Below, one piece after another: positions 41,068 through 51,488 of a stretch of 64,000 bases of DNA. The first letter of the stretch is position 1. The number at the start of each line of letters is the position of its first letter. A model generated the notes under the pieces. That model had not been told where the DNA came from and searched no databases. It saw nothing but the letters and a program-made list of their open reading frames with translations. The position numbers were made by a program, and so were the translations under genes. The DNA is from Terriglobales bacterium (GTDB taxonomy: Bacteria; Acidobacteriota; Terriglobia; Terriglobales; Acidobacteriaceae). Location of the stretch: the NCBI GenBank assembly GCA_025936825.1, contig JAICSO010000001.1:310001-374000 (forward strand), read 5' to 3'.

Positions 41068-42393
41068 CTACGGATAAAGCCTATGCAGCGTCCTCGCAAA
41101 TGGAATCGTCTCCCGCACGTGTTCCAGGCCGCAGATCCACGCCACGGCGCGTTCGATTCCCATGCCAAACCCTCCGTGGGGAACGCCGCCATACTTGCGT
41201 AGATCCAAATACCACTTGAACGCCTCTTCCGGCAGTCCGTGCTCGTGAATGCGCTTGAGCAGGAGTTCGTGCGACGCCATGCGCTGCGAGCCGCCGATGA
41301 TTTCGCCGTAACCTTCCGGCGCCAGCACATCCACGCACAATGCCAGCTCGGGCCGCTGTGGGTCGGGCTCCATGTAGAACGCTTTGATCTGGGCCGGGTA
41401 CCGATTCACCATCACCGGCTTGTCGAATTGCGACGAAATGTAGGTTTCGTCTGGAGATCCGAAGTCGCCGCCCCACTCGAATTTCGCTTCGACTGCACCC
41501 TTCGCGTGTCCCTCCTGCAGGATCTTGACCGCATCGTCGTAGGTGATCCGCGGAAACGGAGGCTTCACATTCTCCAGCTTGCTGACGTCTCGGCCAATCG
41601 TCTGCAGATCCGCGCGGCGCTTCTCCAGGCACCGCTGCACCAGAAAGCTGATCAGTCCCTCGGCGAGATCCATCAGATCGTCCAGAGTCGCATATGCGAC
41701 TTCCGGTTCGACCATCCAGAACTCGGTCAGATGGCGGCGCGTTTTGGATTTCTCCGCGCGGAACGTGGGTCCGAAGGAATAAACCTTGCCCAGCGCCATC
41801 GCTGTAGCTTCGATATAGAGCTGTCCAGACTGCGTGAGATAAGCCTTCTCGTCAAAATAATCGACGGGGAAAAGAGTGGTCGTACCTTCGCACGCCGCAG
41901 GCGTCAGAATGGGAGGATCCGTCAGCGTGAACCCACGATCGTCGAAATAATCACGAGCCGCTTTGATGATTTCTGCGCGCACTCGCAGGATCGCGGCCTG
42001 CCTCGGGGTTCGCACCCACAGGTGGCGGTGGTCCATTAGGAAGTCAACGCCATGTTCCTTCAGCGAGATCGGAAATGGGTCGTCTTCCGGGACGCGCTGC
42101 AGCACCTGCACGTTCGACACATCGAGTTCGAACCCGCCCGGCGCCCGCTTGTCGGCCCGCACCTTGCCTTCAACAATGACGCTGGACTCCTGCGTCAAGC
42201 CCTTGATCGCATCGAAGACTTCGGGCGGCACAGCATTCTTCGGCACCACGCCCTGAATCACGCCGCTGCCGTCGCGAAATATAGGGAACAGGAGCTTCCC
42301 GCTCTCGCGCAGGTTATAAAGCCATCCGCGAACGGTGACCGTCTGGCCATCGTGCTCGCCAATTTCAGAAATGGTTGTGATGGGAGAATTCAT
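41068..42393 (-). CDS. asnS: Asparagine--tRNA ligase
   Basis: A 441-residue class IIb synthetase. Residues 1-110 are the OB-fold anticodon domain ([20 protein letters not shown]). The catalytic core has motif 1 with [19 protein letters not shown], motif 2 with [20 protein letters not shown] and WMVEPEVAY, and motif 3 with [38 protein letters not shown] is typical of AsnRS rather than AspRS. Its presence means that Asn-tRNA can be charged directly. Confidence 0.95.
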   Translation of the reverse strand: MNSPITTISEIGEHDGQTVTVRGWLYNLRESGKLLFPIFRDGSGVIQGVVPKNAVPPEVFDAIKGLTQESSVIVEGKVRADKRAPGGFELDVSNVQVLQRVPEDDPFPISLKEHGVDFLMDHRHLWVRTPRQAAILRVRAEIIKAARDYFDDRGFTLTDPPILTPAACEGTTTLFPVDYFDEKAYLTQSGQLYIEATAMALGKVYSFGPTFRAEKSKTRRHLTEFWMVEPEVAYATLDDLMDLAEGLISFLVQRCLEKRRADLQTIGRDVSKLENVKPPFPRITYDDAVKILQEGHAKGAVEAKFEWGGDFGSPDETYISSQFDKPVMVNRYPAQIKAFYMEPDPQRPELALCVDVLAPEGYGEIIGGSQRMASHELLLKRIHEHGLPEEAFKWYLDLRKYGGVPHGGFGMGIERAVAWICGLEHVRETIPFARTLHRLYP

Positions 42394-42406
42394 TCCTAAA
42401 CCATTT

Positions 42407-42476
42407 CACCGCCGAGAACGCCGAGCTCGCCGAGAAACGTTCAGGACCTCTGCGAACTCTGCGATCTCGGCGGTGA
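42407..42476. repeat. CGCCGAG nonamer inverted-repeat element (copy 2)
   Basis: Left units ACCGCCGAG, AACGCCGAG, CTCGCCGAG, then AAACGTTCAGG; right units CTCTGCGAA, CTCTGCGAT, CTCGGCGGT in inverse sense. The element lies in the gap between asnS and the TIM-barrel gene. Confidence 0.85.
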
Positions 42477-42490
42477 TTTCTTTGCAGCCG

Positions 42491-43312
42491 TTAAGCTGAC
42501 ACTAGCTGTCCGAAAATCTCGTTGATCTTCTCTACAGGATTGACCTTCTCGTCTCCCTCGATCTCCAGCAGCAGCGGAGGACGATGCGGCGCAGTACTCA
42601 GCAATTCCAGGGCTTCCTTCCAGTTGATCGTGCCCGCACCCGGCCACAGATGGGAATCGCGGTCCTTGGTGTTGTCGTGGACGTGCGTCGAGTGAATGTG
42701 ACCCTTCAGCGATTCGAAAGCTTCCGGCACGCTGCCCATCATGTGGGCATGGCCGGTATCGAAGCACACCCCCACGTCGTCGAAATGGGTGGTGCGAATG
42801 AACTCAATCAACCGGTCCGGCGTGGAGAGCTCATTCGGAATATTCTCCACCAGCACTCGCACGCCCAGCGGCTTGGCGAATGCCCGCAGATGCTCCACCG
42901 ATGTCATGGCCGCCTCAAACTTGCGCTCGTTGTAACTTTCGTTGGGCAGTCCAATGTGCTGGATTAGGAATCGGAACGGGATCTGCTCGGCGAGTTCAAT
43001 GGCGCGCTTAATTTCGTCCATGGCCTCGATTCGCGCCGCACGGTCGGTCGACGCAATGTTGATGGGCGGCGATCCCGTGCGACCCCATTCGTAGTCGGCG
43101 TAAAGTGGCGCATGCACCGAATGTAAGGGGACGCCGCTGGTGCGGAACCAGTCGGCAAGCTCGCGAACATGCTGCTTGCGGTTGGCGTAATCGACATGCT
43201 GCCGGGCGCCAAAAATCTCGATTGCTTGCGCCCCTCCGCTGACAAGCTTGTCCAGCAGCCCTGGGTGCAGCCGCTCTTTGACGTAGATGTAGGTGGAAAT
43301 CGCTTTCAGCAT
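42491..43312 (-). CDS. TIM-barrel sugar-phosphate isomerase/epimerase-like protein
   Basis: A 273-residue AP-endonuclease-2 type barrel. LHPGLLDKLVSGGAQAIEIF, RTSGVPLHSVHAPLYADYEW, RVLVENIPNELSTPDRLIEF with a metal Glu, VGVCFDTGHAHMMG with Asp/His ligands, STHVHDNTKDRDSHLWPGAG and LLLEIEGDEKVN with the last Glu supply the usual metal site. Members are sugar isomerases or epimerases; the substrate is unknown. Octamer repeats begin immediately upstream of the start. Confidence 0.85.
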   Translation of the reverse strand: MLKAISTYIYVKERLHPGLLDKLVSGGAQAIEIFGARQHVDYANRKQHVRELADWFRTSGVPLHSVHAPLYADYEWGRTGSPPINIASTDRAARIEAMDEIKRAIELAEQIPFRFLIQHIGLPNESYNERKFEAAMTSVEHLRAFAKPLGVRVLVENIPNELSTPDRLIEFIRTTHFDDVGVCFDTGHAHMMGSVPEAFESLKGHIHSTHVHDNTKDRDSHLWPGAGTINWKEALELLSTAPHRPPLLLEIEGDEKVNPVEKINEIFGQLVSA

Positions 43313-43544
43313 GATTGAAGGTTATTGAATCATTGAATCATCGGATCATTGAAGCATTGAAAACCATCAACGACGCGAGCCCTTGTTCCAGGGATTCAGT
43401 CGCTCAATGATTCAATGATTCAACGGCGGTGTCAAATCATAAGACGATTGAATCACCGGATCATTGAATCATTGAACACCACGAGCCTCCAACCATTGGT
43501 GGTTTAAATGATGCAATCCCACAATGATTCAATGATTCAATTCT
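43313..43544. repeat. ATTGAATC octamer inverted-repeat elements (copies 2 and 3)
   Basis: Two consecutive elements: octamers ATTGAATC/ATCGGATC/ATTGAAGC at about 43323-43362 with inverse units at about 43402-43425, then another set ATTGAATC/ACCGGATC at about 43447-43478 with inverse units at about 43520-43542. No gene is present. Confidence 0.85.
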
Positions 43545-44678
43545 TTACACCTGCTGCCGGGCTTCTCCCAGCGTAACCTGGACATCCATCTTGCGCTTAC
43601 CGCGATAAATCGTGATTTTCACGGTATCCCCCGCGCGGTGGCTATTCATGATGTGCGACAGTTCCTGCTGGTCCTGCACATCTTGGCCGTCAATTCCCAC
43701 GATCAGGTCGCCGCCAATGGTGATCGGGATGTTTCCCAGGTAGGCCCGCTCGGTTCCGCCTTTAAGTCCGGCACGCGCGGCCGCCCCACCGGGCAGAACC
43801 TGCACAACCAGCAAGCCGTAGTCCGCCGCCAGGCCTAATTGATCGGCGATATCCGGGCTGATGGGAATCGTCACCACACCCAAGGCCGGCCGGCGTACAC
43901 GTCCCAGCGTCAACAGATCATTCAAAACGGCCTTCGCAGTATTAACAGGGATCGCAAACCCGATGCCGGCGTTCTGGCCAACGTTGGACGCAATCATTGT
44001 GTTAATGCCGATGACCTCGCCATGCGAATTCAGCAATGGCCCGCCGGAATTTCCCGGATTGATGGCTGCATCCGTCTGGATAGCCTCGTCAATGGTGACG
44101 CCATCGGGTTCCTGGACCTGGCGGATGGAACTGACAATTCCGCTGGTCAGGGTTCCTGCCAACCCGAACGGATTGCCGATGGCATAGACCTTCTGCCCCA
44201 CCTGTAGGTTGCGGGAATCGCCCATCACCATGGGATTTAAATCAGCAGCCTTAATCTGGATGATCGCAAGGTCATGCGACCGATCAGTTCCCACCACGGA
44301 AGCTCGATACTTTTTGCGATTGTGTAGGGTGACCTCAATCTGTCGCGCATCCGCAATCACGTGGTAATTAGTCAGAATGTGGCCATCGTGGTCAATGATG
44401 AATCCAGAACCCTGTCCTTCCTGGGGCACCAAGCCGTAGAAGAAGTCCAGGGTGACCGCGCGCGAGGTAATGTTCACAACCGATCCGATGTTCTTGCGAT
44501 AAACAGAAATGTTGTTCTGCTCTTCGCCATCGAGTGGTTCGTTACTGGCAGCCTCGGTGATCTCCACCTTCGGCGCAGGCGAGTTCACCAGCCGGAAGGT
44601 TCCCGAGCGATAGGTCGTGAAGTAAAAGAAAGCACCGACAATCAGGACTGCGATGGCAATCGGTCGTACCAATTTCAT
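43545..44678 (-). CDS. HtrA/DegP-like trypsin-type protease with PDZ domain
   Basis: A 377-residue envelope serine protease. An N-terminal membrane anchor (PIAIAVLIVGAFFYFTT) is followed by the protease domain with His in LTNYHVIADARQ, Asp in DRSHDLAIIQIKAADL and Ser in AAINPGNSGGPLLNSHGEVI. Residues about 275-370 are a single PDZ domain (GLLVVQVLPGGAAARAGLKG, then GDLIVGIDGQDVQDQQELSH). It probably degrades or senses misfolded periplasmic proteins. It is followed by octamer repeats. Confidence 0.93.
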   Translation of the reverse strand: MKLVRPIAIAVLIVGAFFYFTTYRSGTFRLVNSPAPKVEITEAASNEPLDGEEQNNISVYRKNIGSVVNITSRAVTLDFFYGLVPQEGQGSGFIIDHDGHILTNYHVIADARQIEVTLHNRKKYRASVVGTDRSHDLAIIQIKAADLNPMVMGDSRNLQVGQKVYAIGNPFGLAGTLTSGIVSSIRQVQEPDGVTIDEAIQTDAAINPGNSGGPLLNSHGEVIGINTMIASNVGQNAGIGFAIPVNTAKAVLNDLLTLGRVRRPALGVVTIPISPDIADQLGLAADYGLLVVQVLPGGAAARAGLKGGTERAYLGNIPITIGGDLIVGIDGQDVQDQQELSHIMNSHRAGDTVKITIYRGKRKMDVQVTLGEARQQV

Positions 44679-44723
44679 GCAACGTCACCTAAACGATATC
44701 TGGGCACTTCGCAAGATCTTATT

Positions 44724-46220
44724 CTACTGTTCCACGGGCTTCGCGCTCTCTGGTACACGGCAGACATACAGCCCCGAGTTCTCCTCCGGGCAATCCATGC
44801 CTGCGGTTTGCATTTTCTGGAGCACAAACCAGTTCACGCCAAAACGATCTCGAAGTTTCTCAAAATCCGGCAGCCTGAACTCTTTCCAACCCCGCTGGGC
44901 GTCGACCTGTTCCTGCCAGGTTCCGGCCAAGGCAGGAAACATGGTGACGGCGCCACTGTCCTTGACGTTGTCGGCTAACATCGAGCGCTCTGCGACGGCA
45001 CGAAAGCCGTGCTGGTCCTCTCCGGGCATCCGCATGTGATCAGGATCCAAGGCAAAATACGCATTCGTGGGCGTATTGTCCCTGATCCACAAGAACGTCT
45101 GGACCCATCCGTTTTCAGGCTGTCGCCCCGGGAGTTCGAGCATGTGCGTCGCGAAGAAGAGTTGGCGTTGTGCATAAAACATACCTGCCCCGATAGGAAG
45201 GAACAGCACGAGCCATCGCCACACCTTGGCTTTCAAGACGTACTCGGCCAGCAATCCGCCGCCAGCCACAAACAAGAAGACATAAACCAGCAGCAACCCG
45301 CGCATAGGCTGTAATTCGACAAAACGCATCAGCGGCGCTGGGATCGTGACAACCAACGCTGCCGCCAGGCACAAGAAGCAAAAAACAATGCTCACCAGGC
45401 AGAGTTGCCGCAAGGCGTCCAATTCGCGTCGTTGAGCCCAGGACTTAAATACCCACAAGATCGCAATCGGTCCGAAAATGCCTAGCCACTCGAACCATTG
45501 CCACCGCAAAATGAAGAAGTACGAGCGCGAATCGAGCGCGCGAAGGTACGCAGGCGTTACAGGAGGGAACAGCATCGCCGCCGCCAGAATGCCGGAGGAT
45601 TTTGCTGAGACCCGAATCCCTTTCTCGATCGCCATCAGCAGAATGAATCCCAAGCTGAAGACCGCCATCAACGGATGAACAAGCGCGGTCAGCACCACCC
45701 ACAGTGTCGCGCGAAAATATTTCTGCTCCAGTGCCGAGGCTACGATCCAAGCCGCCGTTGCGGTCGAAAACGAGCGTGGATTCAGGTACTGATCCATGAT
45801 GTAAAGAGCGGTGCCCGCCACCGGAATGGTGAGCAGGCTCGCGACCAGTACCGAGCCGCCCCATGCGGCTCGCGGAGAGTGGAAGCATATGCTGCCGAGT
45901 TTCCAGCAGCCGGCGAGGAGCACAAAAATGCTGGCGAAGAACCAGATCAACAAGACCCATTCCAGGGGAAGATGGGTGATTCGCACAGACCAGGCAATCA
46001 GATTGGGATACAACGTCATGCTCGCGTGCGATGCGAAAAACCCTTGATTGCTCGGATAGAGCTGCGGGTTTAGCAGCTTCTTGATCCCGGGGACATAGAT
46101 TTCAGCGTCTTCCACGAACGGGTGGTAGCCGTGAACAAGCACTGCACCAGCGGTGAGCAGGCAAAGAAAACCTGCTCTTGACCATGTCAGTTCGGATTCT
46201 GGTGACTGGTTGGAGTTCAA
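44724..46220 (-). CDS. Multi-pass membrane protein, glycosyltransferase-associated
   Basis: A protein of about 498 residues with about ten hydrophobic segments ([77 protein letters not shown]). The C-terminal soluble part ([20 protein letters not shown] and on) resembles the periplasmic end of membrane glycosyltransferases. The TTG at 46220 overlaps the stop of the upstream glycosyltransferase (TTGA), and the longer 582-residue frame is only a shadow of that gene. No catalytic motif is certain. Confidence 0.75.
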   Translation of the reverse strand: MNSNQSPESELTWSRAGFLCLLTAGAVLVHGYHPFVEDAEIYVPGIKKLLNPQLYPSNQGFFASHASMTLYPNLIAWSVRITHLPLEWVLLIWFFASIFVLLAGCWKLGSICFHSPRAAWGGSVLVASLLTIPVAGTALYIMDQYLNPRSFSTATAAWIVASALEQKYFRATLWVVLTALVHPLMAVFSLGFILLMAIEKGIRVSAKSSGILAAAMLFPPVTPAYLRALDSRSYFFILRWQWFEWLGIFGPIAILWVFKSWAQRRELDALRQLCLVSIVFCFLCLAAALVVTIPAPLMRFVELQPMRGLLLVYVFLFVAGGGLLAEYVLKAKVWRWLVLFLPIGAGMFYAQRQLFFATHMLELPGRQPENGWVQTFLWIRDNTPTNAYFALDPDHMRMPGEDQHGFRAVAERSMLADNVKDSGAVTMFPALAGTWQEQVDAQRGWKEFRLPDFEKLRDRFGVNWFVLQKMQTAGMDCPEENSGLYVCRVPESAKPVEQ

Positions 46221-47032
46221 GTTGGTATGTCTTGCTGGGTATCGGCAAGCCCACGCGAGTAGTAGTACGACTTGCCGATTTCTAATTTCTTGCCGTCGAC
46301 GGCAAAGATCTTCGACTTGCCTAGGCCCCATTTCTGCAACGCGAATTGAATGGTGGTGGCGAGGACTCCCAAGCCGTAGGTCACGCTGCGCCGAAAATTG
46401 ATCGAGGACGCTTCCGGGAAATACTTGGTTGGGCAGGAAACCTCGCCGATGCGGAAACCAAAGAACGCGCACTGTGCCAGCATCTGATTGTCGAAAACGA
46501 AGTCATCCGAATTCTCCAGTAGCGGAAGCTTCGTGAGCACCTCGCGGCTGAACGCTCGATATCCAGTGTGATATTCGGAGACCTTAATGCCGAGGAATAG
46601 ATTCTCGAATGCAGTCAGCATGCGATTGAAAACGTACTTGTAGAGCGGCATGCCGCCACGCAGCGCTTGCCCACCAATGATCCTGGATCCCAGCACGACG
46701 TCATAAATCCCGTACGCCACCATGCTCGCCATCGCCGTAACCAACAGCGGCGTGTACTGATAATCAGGGTGCAGCATGATGACTACGTCCGCGCCTTCCG
46801 CCAGAGCTTCCGTATAGCAAGTCTGCTGATTCCGTCCGTAACCGTAGTTGCGATCGTGTACAAAGTGAACCAGGCCAAGTTCCCGCGCAACTTCCACGGT
46901 CCGGTCAGAACTGTGATCATCCACCAGAATGCGAATATCAACGGTCTCAGGCAATTCGCGAACTGTCGTCTGCAGTGTCTTCTCCGCGTTGTACGCGGGC
47001 ATAACGACGGCAATGCGTTTGCCATTGAGCAT
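46217..47032 (-). CDS. Family 2 glycosyltransferase
   Basis: A GT-A enzyme of about 271 residues. [20 protein letters not shown], then [20 protein letters not shown] with the nucleotide-binding [22 protein letters not shown] (D-x-D-like acidic region) and [20 protein letters not shown] match dolichyl-phosphate-mannose-synthase-like enzymes. It probably hands a sugar to a lipid carrier for the adjoining membrane protein. The frame continues far upstream, over the divergent MFS start, but the ATG at 47032 fits the family start. Confidence 0.88.
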   Translation of the reverse strand: MLNGKRIAVVMPAYNAEKTLQTTVRELPETVDIRILVDDHSSDRTVEVARELGLVHFVHDRNYGYGRNQQTCYTEALAEGADVVIMLHPDYQYTPLLVTAMASMVAYGIYDVVLGSRIIGGQALRGGMPLYKYVFNRMLTAFENLFLGIKVSEYHTGYRAFSREVLTKLPLLENSDDFVFDNQMLAQCAFFGFRIGEVSCPTKYFPEASSINFRRSVTYGLGVLATTIQFALQKWGLGKSKIFAVDGKKLEIGKSYYYSRGLADTQQDIPT

Positions 47033-47144
47033 GTGGCAGTGAGCGGCGAGCAGGAAGCGGAGAGCAGAAGCAGGCTGCCTTCTCGAAGGCCTGCCCGCTG
47101 CTCGCGGCTCAATGCTTGCCGCTAATTTACACTCATCATAAATC

Positions 47145-48398
47145 ATGAATTCTGGCCCACCGCGAAGAGGAAAATTTCCTATCACGACCACCGGTACGGT
47201 TCTTCTGCACATCGATTTCCTGCTGACCGGAGTCGTTATGACCTTCCTGGGGCCAATGCTGCCGAGTCTCTCGGTACGCTGGTCACTCAACGACACGCAA
47301 TCCGGATCATTGATCTTTGCTGAATTCTTCAGTTCTCTTTTCGGCATGCTGCTCTCGTCCTTGTCTGTACAGCGCCTCGGCTATCGCAAGACTCTGATCA
47401 TCGGCCTGGCCCTGATGCCACTTGGCGTCGCTTTGCTGGCGTTCGGTCCGTGGCTGTGGGGCCTCGCTTGCATTTGCATTTTCGGCATTGGCTACGGAAT
47501 TACCACCCCCGCCGGTAATCTGCGCACCGCGGAAATCAACCCCCGGCGTAGCGCAGCGGCGCTCAGCGTGATTAACGCGGTTTGGGGGATCGGCGCAATG
47601 GGTTCGCCGTTCCTGGTGGATCTCGCGTTGCGGGCGCATCAGCCCAGGCTGTTCTTCTTCGGCACTGCTGCCTCGCTGGTGGTCCTTCTCGGGGCGCTGG
47701 CGCTCACCCGATTTGTTCCTGACACCCACATCGAGGAGTCGGAGTCCGCCGGAAAAGTCCAAAACATCTGGCAGATTCGCATTCTGCCCGTGATCTGCGG
47801 GTTGTTCTTCGTCTACGTTGGTTCGGAAACGTGTTTTGGGAACTGGGTCGCGATGTACGCGCGCCGTGTAGCGCCCGCCGACCATTCGTTTGCCACCCGT
47901 ATGCCGGCGTTCTTCTGGGGGGCACTGCTGGCCGGCCGCGCCTTGGCGCCGCTCGCGCTCAAATTCACGCGTGAGACCTCTGTTGCCAGGATCGGCTTGT
48001 TTCTTGCCTTGCTCGGCGGAGTCGCGCTGGTCGTGGCTCGGGGAACCACCCTCATCGCGATAGGATCGCTTCTCGCGGGCGTGGGCCTGGCTTCCATCTA
48101 TCCCATCAGCGTCTCTCTTCTCGCAAGCTGGTTTGGGAAGGCATCACGTCGGGTAAGTGGCGCTGTGTTCGGCAGCGGCAACGTCGGTGGTGCGCTGATG
48201 CCGCTGATGGTCGGAACCGTCTCTACTGTTGCCGGGGGCCTCCGTTTCGGATTCCTCGTGCCGCTGGCTGGGGTCGTTTTCATGCTGGGTTTTTACTCTT
48301 TGGAGCAGGCCAAGATCAAAACCTTCACCACAGAGGGCACGGAGTTCCACGGAGGAAGACTCGCCGAGGAAAACCTTGACGATCGGATGAACCCATAA
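47145..48398 (+). CDS. MFS transporter, C-terminus extended by a repeat
   Basis: A 417-residue, 12-helix transporter. Helices begin at [20 protein letters not shown], the loop after helix 2 has [20 protein letters not shown] (MFS motif A-like), and [19 protein letters not shown] follows. It resembles fucose/glucose-type permeases. From residue about 390 ([20 protein letters not shown] and on) the reading frame enters a CACAGAGG-type nonamer repeat and ends in it, so the last 25 or so residues are repeat-encoded. Substrate unknown. Confidence 0.85.
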   Translation: MNSGPPRRGKFPITTTGTVLLHIDFLLTGVVMTFLGPMLPSLSVRWSLNDTQSGSLIFAEFFSSLFGMLLSSLSVQRLGYRKTLIIGLALMPLGVALLAFGPWLWGLACICIFGIGYGITTPAGNLRTAEINPRRSAAALSVINAVWGIGAMGSPFLVDLALRAHQPRLFFFGTAASLVVLLGALALTRFVPDTHIEESESAGKVQNIWQIRILPVICGLFFVYVGSETCFGNWVAMYARRVAPADHSFATRMPAFFWGALLAGRALAPLALKFTRETSVARIGLFLALLGGVALVVARGTTLIAIGSLLAGVGLASIYPISVSLLASWFGKASRRVSGAVFGSGNVGGALMPLMVGTVSTVAGGLRFGFLVPLAGVVFMLGFYSLEQAKIKTFTTEGTEFHGGRLAEENLDDRMNP

Positions 48399-48466
48399 GA
48401 TTCTTTTGATAGCTCAAGGTGTTTTCTGTGGCGTTCCTCTGCGTAAATCTGTGCCCCCTGTGGTGA
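48326..48466. repeat. CACAGAGG nonamer inverted-repeat element (copy 3)
   Basis: Left units ACCACAGAG, GGCACGGAG, TTCCACGGA (48328-48354) lie inside the MFS coding end. The inverse arm GTTCCTCTGCGTAAATCTGT and on, to CCCCCTGTGGTGAG, lies at about 48432-48467. Confidence 0.8.
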
Positions 48467-48538
48467 GGCTTTACGTGGCGTCAGCCGCAGCCGCCCCCAC
48501 CCAGCAGGCTTCCAAATTGCTAAAATAATGGTTTATCC

Positions 48539-49939
48539 ATGTCACGCACACTCTTCGAAAAAGTCTGGGACAACCACGTCGTTACCGCGCCCTCGGGACA
48601 GGCGCCGCTACTTTACGTTGACCTGCACCTCGTGCACGAAGTCACTTCACCGCAGGCCTTCGACGGCCTCCGCGCCGCCGGTCGCAAGGTTCGGGCGCCC
48701 GAGCGCACTATCTCAACGGTGGATCACAACATTCCGACGGAGCCCCGGGGCACACCGATTCTCGATCCCATCGCCCGCAAGCAGATCGAGACCCTGCAGA
48801 AAAATTGCCGCGAGTTCGGCGTCCGCCTGTTCGACACGGACTCGCCGGAGCAGGGCATCGTCCACGTCATCGGCCCGGAGCTCGGATTCACGCAGCCGGG
48901 GATGATTATCGTGTGCGGTGACAGTCACACCAGCACCCACGGCGCATTCGGCGCGTTAGCGTTTGGCATCGGGACCTCGGAAGTCGAACATGTGCTTGCC
49001 ACGCAGTGCCTGCCGCAGCGCAAGCCGAAAACCATGCTGATCCAGGTCAACGGCAAACTAGGAGAGGGTGTTTCTGCGAAAGATCTCGCCTTGGGAATCA
49101 TTGGCCGCATCGGCACAGATGGCGCCACCGGTCATGTAATTGAATACGGCGGCGAAGCCGTACGCGCGCTTTCTATGGAAGGCCGCATGACGCTCTGCAA
49201 CATGAGCATCGAAGCGGGCGCCCGCGCCGGCATGATTGCACCCGACGAGACGACATTCGCGTACGTGAAAGGCCGAAGGTTTGCGCCGCAAGGGAAGGAT
49301 TGGGACGAGGCGGTCGCGCGCTGGCGCACCCTCCCAAGCGATCCCGGCGCGAAGTACGACACGGTTGTCGAAATTAACGCTGCCGATCTCGCCCCCTTCG
49401 TCACCTGGGGAACCAGCCCTGGAATGGTTGTTCCTATCACCGCTCGTGTTCCCGATCTGCCCGCCAATGGCTCTGACCGTGCGAATGCTGAGCGCATGCT
49501 GGAGTACATGGGGCTTCAGCCCGGCACGCCCATGGAGCAGATCACAGTAGAACGCGTGTTCATCGGGTCCTGCACCAATTCGCGGATCGAAGACTTGCGC
49601 GCCGCCGCGAAGGTCGCTAAGGGACATAAGGTGGCGCCCGGAGTCCGGGCAATGGTTGTTCCTGGTTCGCAGCGGATCAAGCAGGTGGCTGAGCAGGAAG
49701 GCTTGAATAAGATTTTTCAGGAAGCAGGCTTTGAGTGGCGCGAGTCAGGATGCTCAATGTGCCTGGGGATGAATCCCGACACCCTGAACCCGGGCGAGCG
49801 CTGCGCCTCGACCAGCAATCGCAATTTTGAAGGGCGCCAGGGGCGCGGCGGGCGAACGCACTTGGTCAGCCCAATGATGGCAGCCGCCGCCGCAGTGACC
49901 GGCCATTTCACTGACATTAGGAACTGGGATTTCCAGTGA
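48539..49939 (+). CDS. leuC: 3-isopropylmalate dehydratase large subunit
   Basis: A 466-residue aconitase-family protein that isomerises isopropylmalate in leucine synthesis. The Fe-S cluster Cys residues are in [15 protein letters not shown] and [20 protein letters not shown], and [11 protein letters not shown] and [20 protein letters not shown] are family blocks. It is followed by a small membrane-protein gene and then leuD. Confidence 0.96.
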   Translation: MSRTLFEKVWDNHVVTAPSGQAPLLYVDLHLVHEVTSPQAFDGLRAAGRKVRAPERTISTVDHNIPTEPRGTPILDPIARKQIETLQKNCREFGVRLFDTDSPEQGIVHVIGPELGFTQPGMIIVCGDSHTSTHGAFGALAFGIGTSEVEHVLATQCLPQRKPKTMLIQVNGKLGEGVSAKDLALGIIGRIGTDGATGHVIEYGGEAVRALSMEGRMTLCNMSIEAGARAGMIAPDETTFAYVKGRRFAPQGKDWDEAVARWRTLPSDPGAKYDTVVEINAADLAPFVTWGTSPGMVVPITARVPDLPANGSDRANAERMLEYMGLQPGTPMEQITVERVFIGSCTNSRIEDLRAAAKVAKGHKVAPGVRAMVVPGSQRIKQVAEQEGLNKIFQEAGFEWRESGCSMCLGMNPDTLNPGERCASTSNRNFEGRQGRGGRTHLVSPMMAAAAAVTGHFTDIRNWDFQ

Positions 49940-50214
49940 ACGGAACCCGTTTCTCGTCGATATTCGCGGTTATCTTGATAGCAATGTTCGGCTGTACCCT
50001 CGCTTATGGTTCGATCTTACGAGAAGTCAATCTGGGCCGAGATCGTTCCGAGCGAATTAGCTTTACCGACCGAGCAAGATTCTTTGAGGTCCTGGAGCTA
50101 CACGGCAAGGAATACCCTGACAGCAAGAAGCGCATGGTGCTCTGGCTCCTGACAGGAGTGTTCCCGTTAGGTTTGGCCGCAGTGGTGGCGATCCAATATT
50201 TTCATCTGAACTGA
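49936..50214 (+). CDS. Small two-helix membrane protein between leuC and leuD
   Basis: A 92-residue protein with two hydrophobic helices ([20 protein letters not shown] and [20 protein letters not shown]) and a charged loop between them. The GTG start overlaps the leuC stop (GTGA), so it is probably translationally coupled to leuC. I know no family; its presence in the leucine operon may be fortuitous. Confidence 0.7.
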   Translation: MNGTRFSSIFAVILIAMFGCTLAYGSILREVNLGRDRSERISFTDRARFFEVLELHGKEYPDSKKRMVLWLLTGVFPLGLAAVVAIQYFHLN

Positions 50215-50243
50215 CCTAACTGAGACTGGACGATCAATAAACT

Positions 50244-50849
50244 ATGCAACCATTTCGCAAACATTCCGGCAAAGTCGCGCCGCTCTATCGCGCGAACATC
50301 GACACTGATCAGATCATCCCCAAGCAATTTTTGAAGCGAATCGAGAAGACCGGCTTCGGCGAATTCCTTTTTAATGACTGGCGCCGCTCACCTTCGGGAT
50401 CTCCCGAGCCTAACTTCGTCCTGAACCAGCCGCAGTACGCGGATGCCAGCATTCTGGTTGGCGGCAAAAACTTCGGTTGTGGATCATCCCGCGAACACGC
50501 GGTTTGGGCGCTTGCCGACTATGGTTTCCGCGCAGTCATCGCTTCTTCTTTTGCCGATATTTTTGCCAACAATTGCGTCAAGAACGGCGTGCTCACCGTC
50601 ATTCTGACCGAGGACGAAGCGGCAGAACTAGCTCGCAAGGCTGAGACTCCCGGTTATCAACTCACGGTTGATCTCGAAAGCTGCACCGTTCGCGATGACC
50701 AGGGATCCAGCGCAAAATTCAAAATCGATGAATTCACGCGCCATTGCCTGCTCGAAGGTCTAGACGACATCGGCCTCACCATGCAGCACGAAGCCGAGAT
50801 TTCAAAATACGAGTCGAAACACCCCGCTCCAGCCGCCTGGAGGGCCTAG
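50244..50849 (+). CDS. leuD: 3-isopropylmalate dehydratase small subunit
   Basis: A 201-residue swivel domain that completes LeuC. IDTDQIIPKQFLKRIEKTGF and GGKNFGCGSSREHAVWALAD are the diagnostic blocks (G-S-S-R-E substrate loop), then YGFRAVIASSFADIFANNCV. The length is normal. It is followed six bases later by the YjbQ-like gene. Confidence 0.96.
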   Translation: MQPFRKHSGKVAPLYRANIDTDQIIPKQFLKRIEKTGFGEFLFNDWRRSPSGSPEPNFVLNQPQYADASILVGGKNFGCGSSREHAVWALADYGFRAVIASSFADIFANNCVKNGVLTVILTEDEAAELARKAETPGYQLTVDLESCTVRDDQGSSAKFKIDEFTRHCLLEGLDDIGLTMQHEAEISKYESKHPAPAAWRA

Positions 50850-50855
50850 CCTCTC

Positions 50856-51251
50856 ATGCAGCATTTCTCTGTGAAGACCCGCAAGAAGCGCGAGGTCATC
50901 GACATCACGGATCAGGTCGAGGAACTCATTGGGGGCAAGAAGCTCACCGGAGCCTGCAGGGTATTCATTCTGCACACCACGGCCGCGTTGACCACCGCTG
51001 ATCTTGATCCTGGTACCGACCTCGACATGCTTGATGCTTTTGAAGCGATGGTGCCGAAGTTGCGCTATCGCCATCCGCACAATCCCGCACACGTCGGCGA
51101 CCACATTCTTTCGGCGCTGATTGGAACTTCGGTTTCGTTGCCAGTAGAGAATGGCAGACTTCTGCTCGGGACCTGGCAGCGCGTGATCCTGCTGGAGTTC
51201 GACGGCCCTCGCCAACGAGAACTGGCGCTCAGTCTGTCTTCGGAAACGTAG
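50856..51251 (+). CDS. YjbQ/UPF0047-family protein
   Basis: A 131-residue protein of the YjbQ family, for which a thiamine-phosphate synthase-like side activity has been reported. ACRVFILHTTAALTTADLD, LRYRHPHNPAHVGDHILSAL and LGTWQRVILLEFDGPRQREL are the conserved blocks, with His residues for metal. It closes the leucine operon. Confidence 0.88.
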   Translation: MQHFSVKTRKKREVIDITDQVEELIGGKKLTGACRVFILHTTAALTTADLDPGTDLDMLDAFEAMVPKLRYRHPHNPAHVGDHILSALIGTSVSLPVENGRLLLGTWQRVILLEFDGPRQRELALSLSSET

Positions 51252-51488
51252 TCTTAGGACGGCATGTCTTGGCTGTGCGGACAGCACGCCTGGCAAAGCG
51301 CGTGCATGAGAACCCGTGCCGTCCCTCCAGGACGCATGTCGATATAATTCTTTTTCCAGGACTTCCGTCCTGGGCTAATCTGTTTCGCCCCTCCGGGGCT
51401 GTTATCGGCCTCTGCTCCACACGGCGTGCGGCTCTCACAAACTTTGGAAAGCCGCGTCCACTCAAGCTGGATCAGCGGGAGTGATGAT
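51252..51488. repeat. Hairpin-rich intergenic repeat
   Basis: Arms GGACGGCA (51257-51264) and TGCCGTCC (51317-51324) are inverted, and two compact hairpins follow: CCAGGAC/GTCCTGG (51356-51373) and GCCCC/GGGGC (51387-51399). No gene is present; it may also act as the terminator between the convergent yjbQ and cytochrome genes. Confidence 0.6.
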
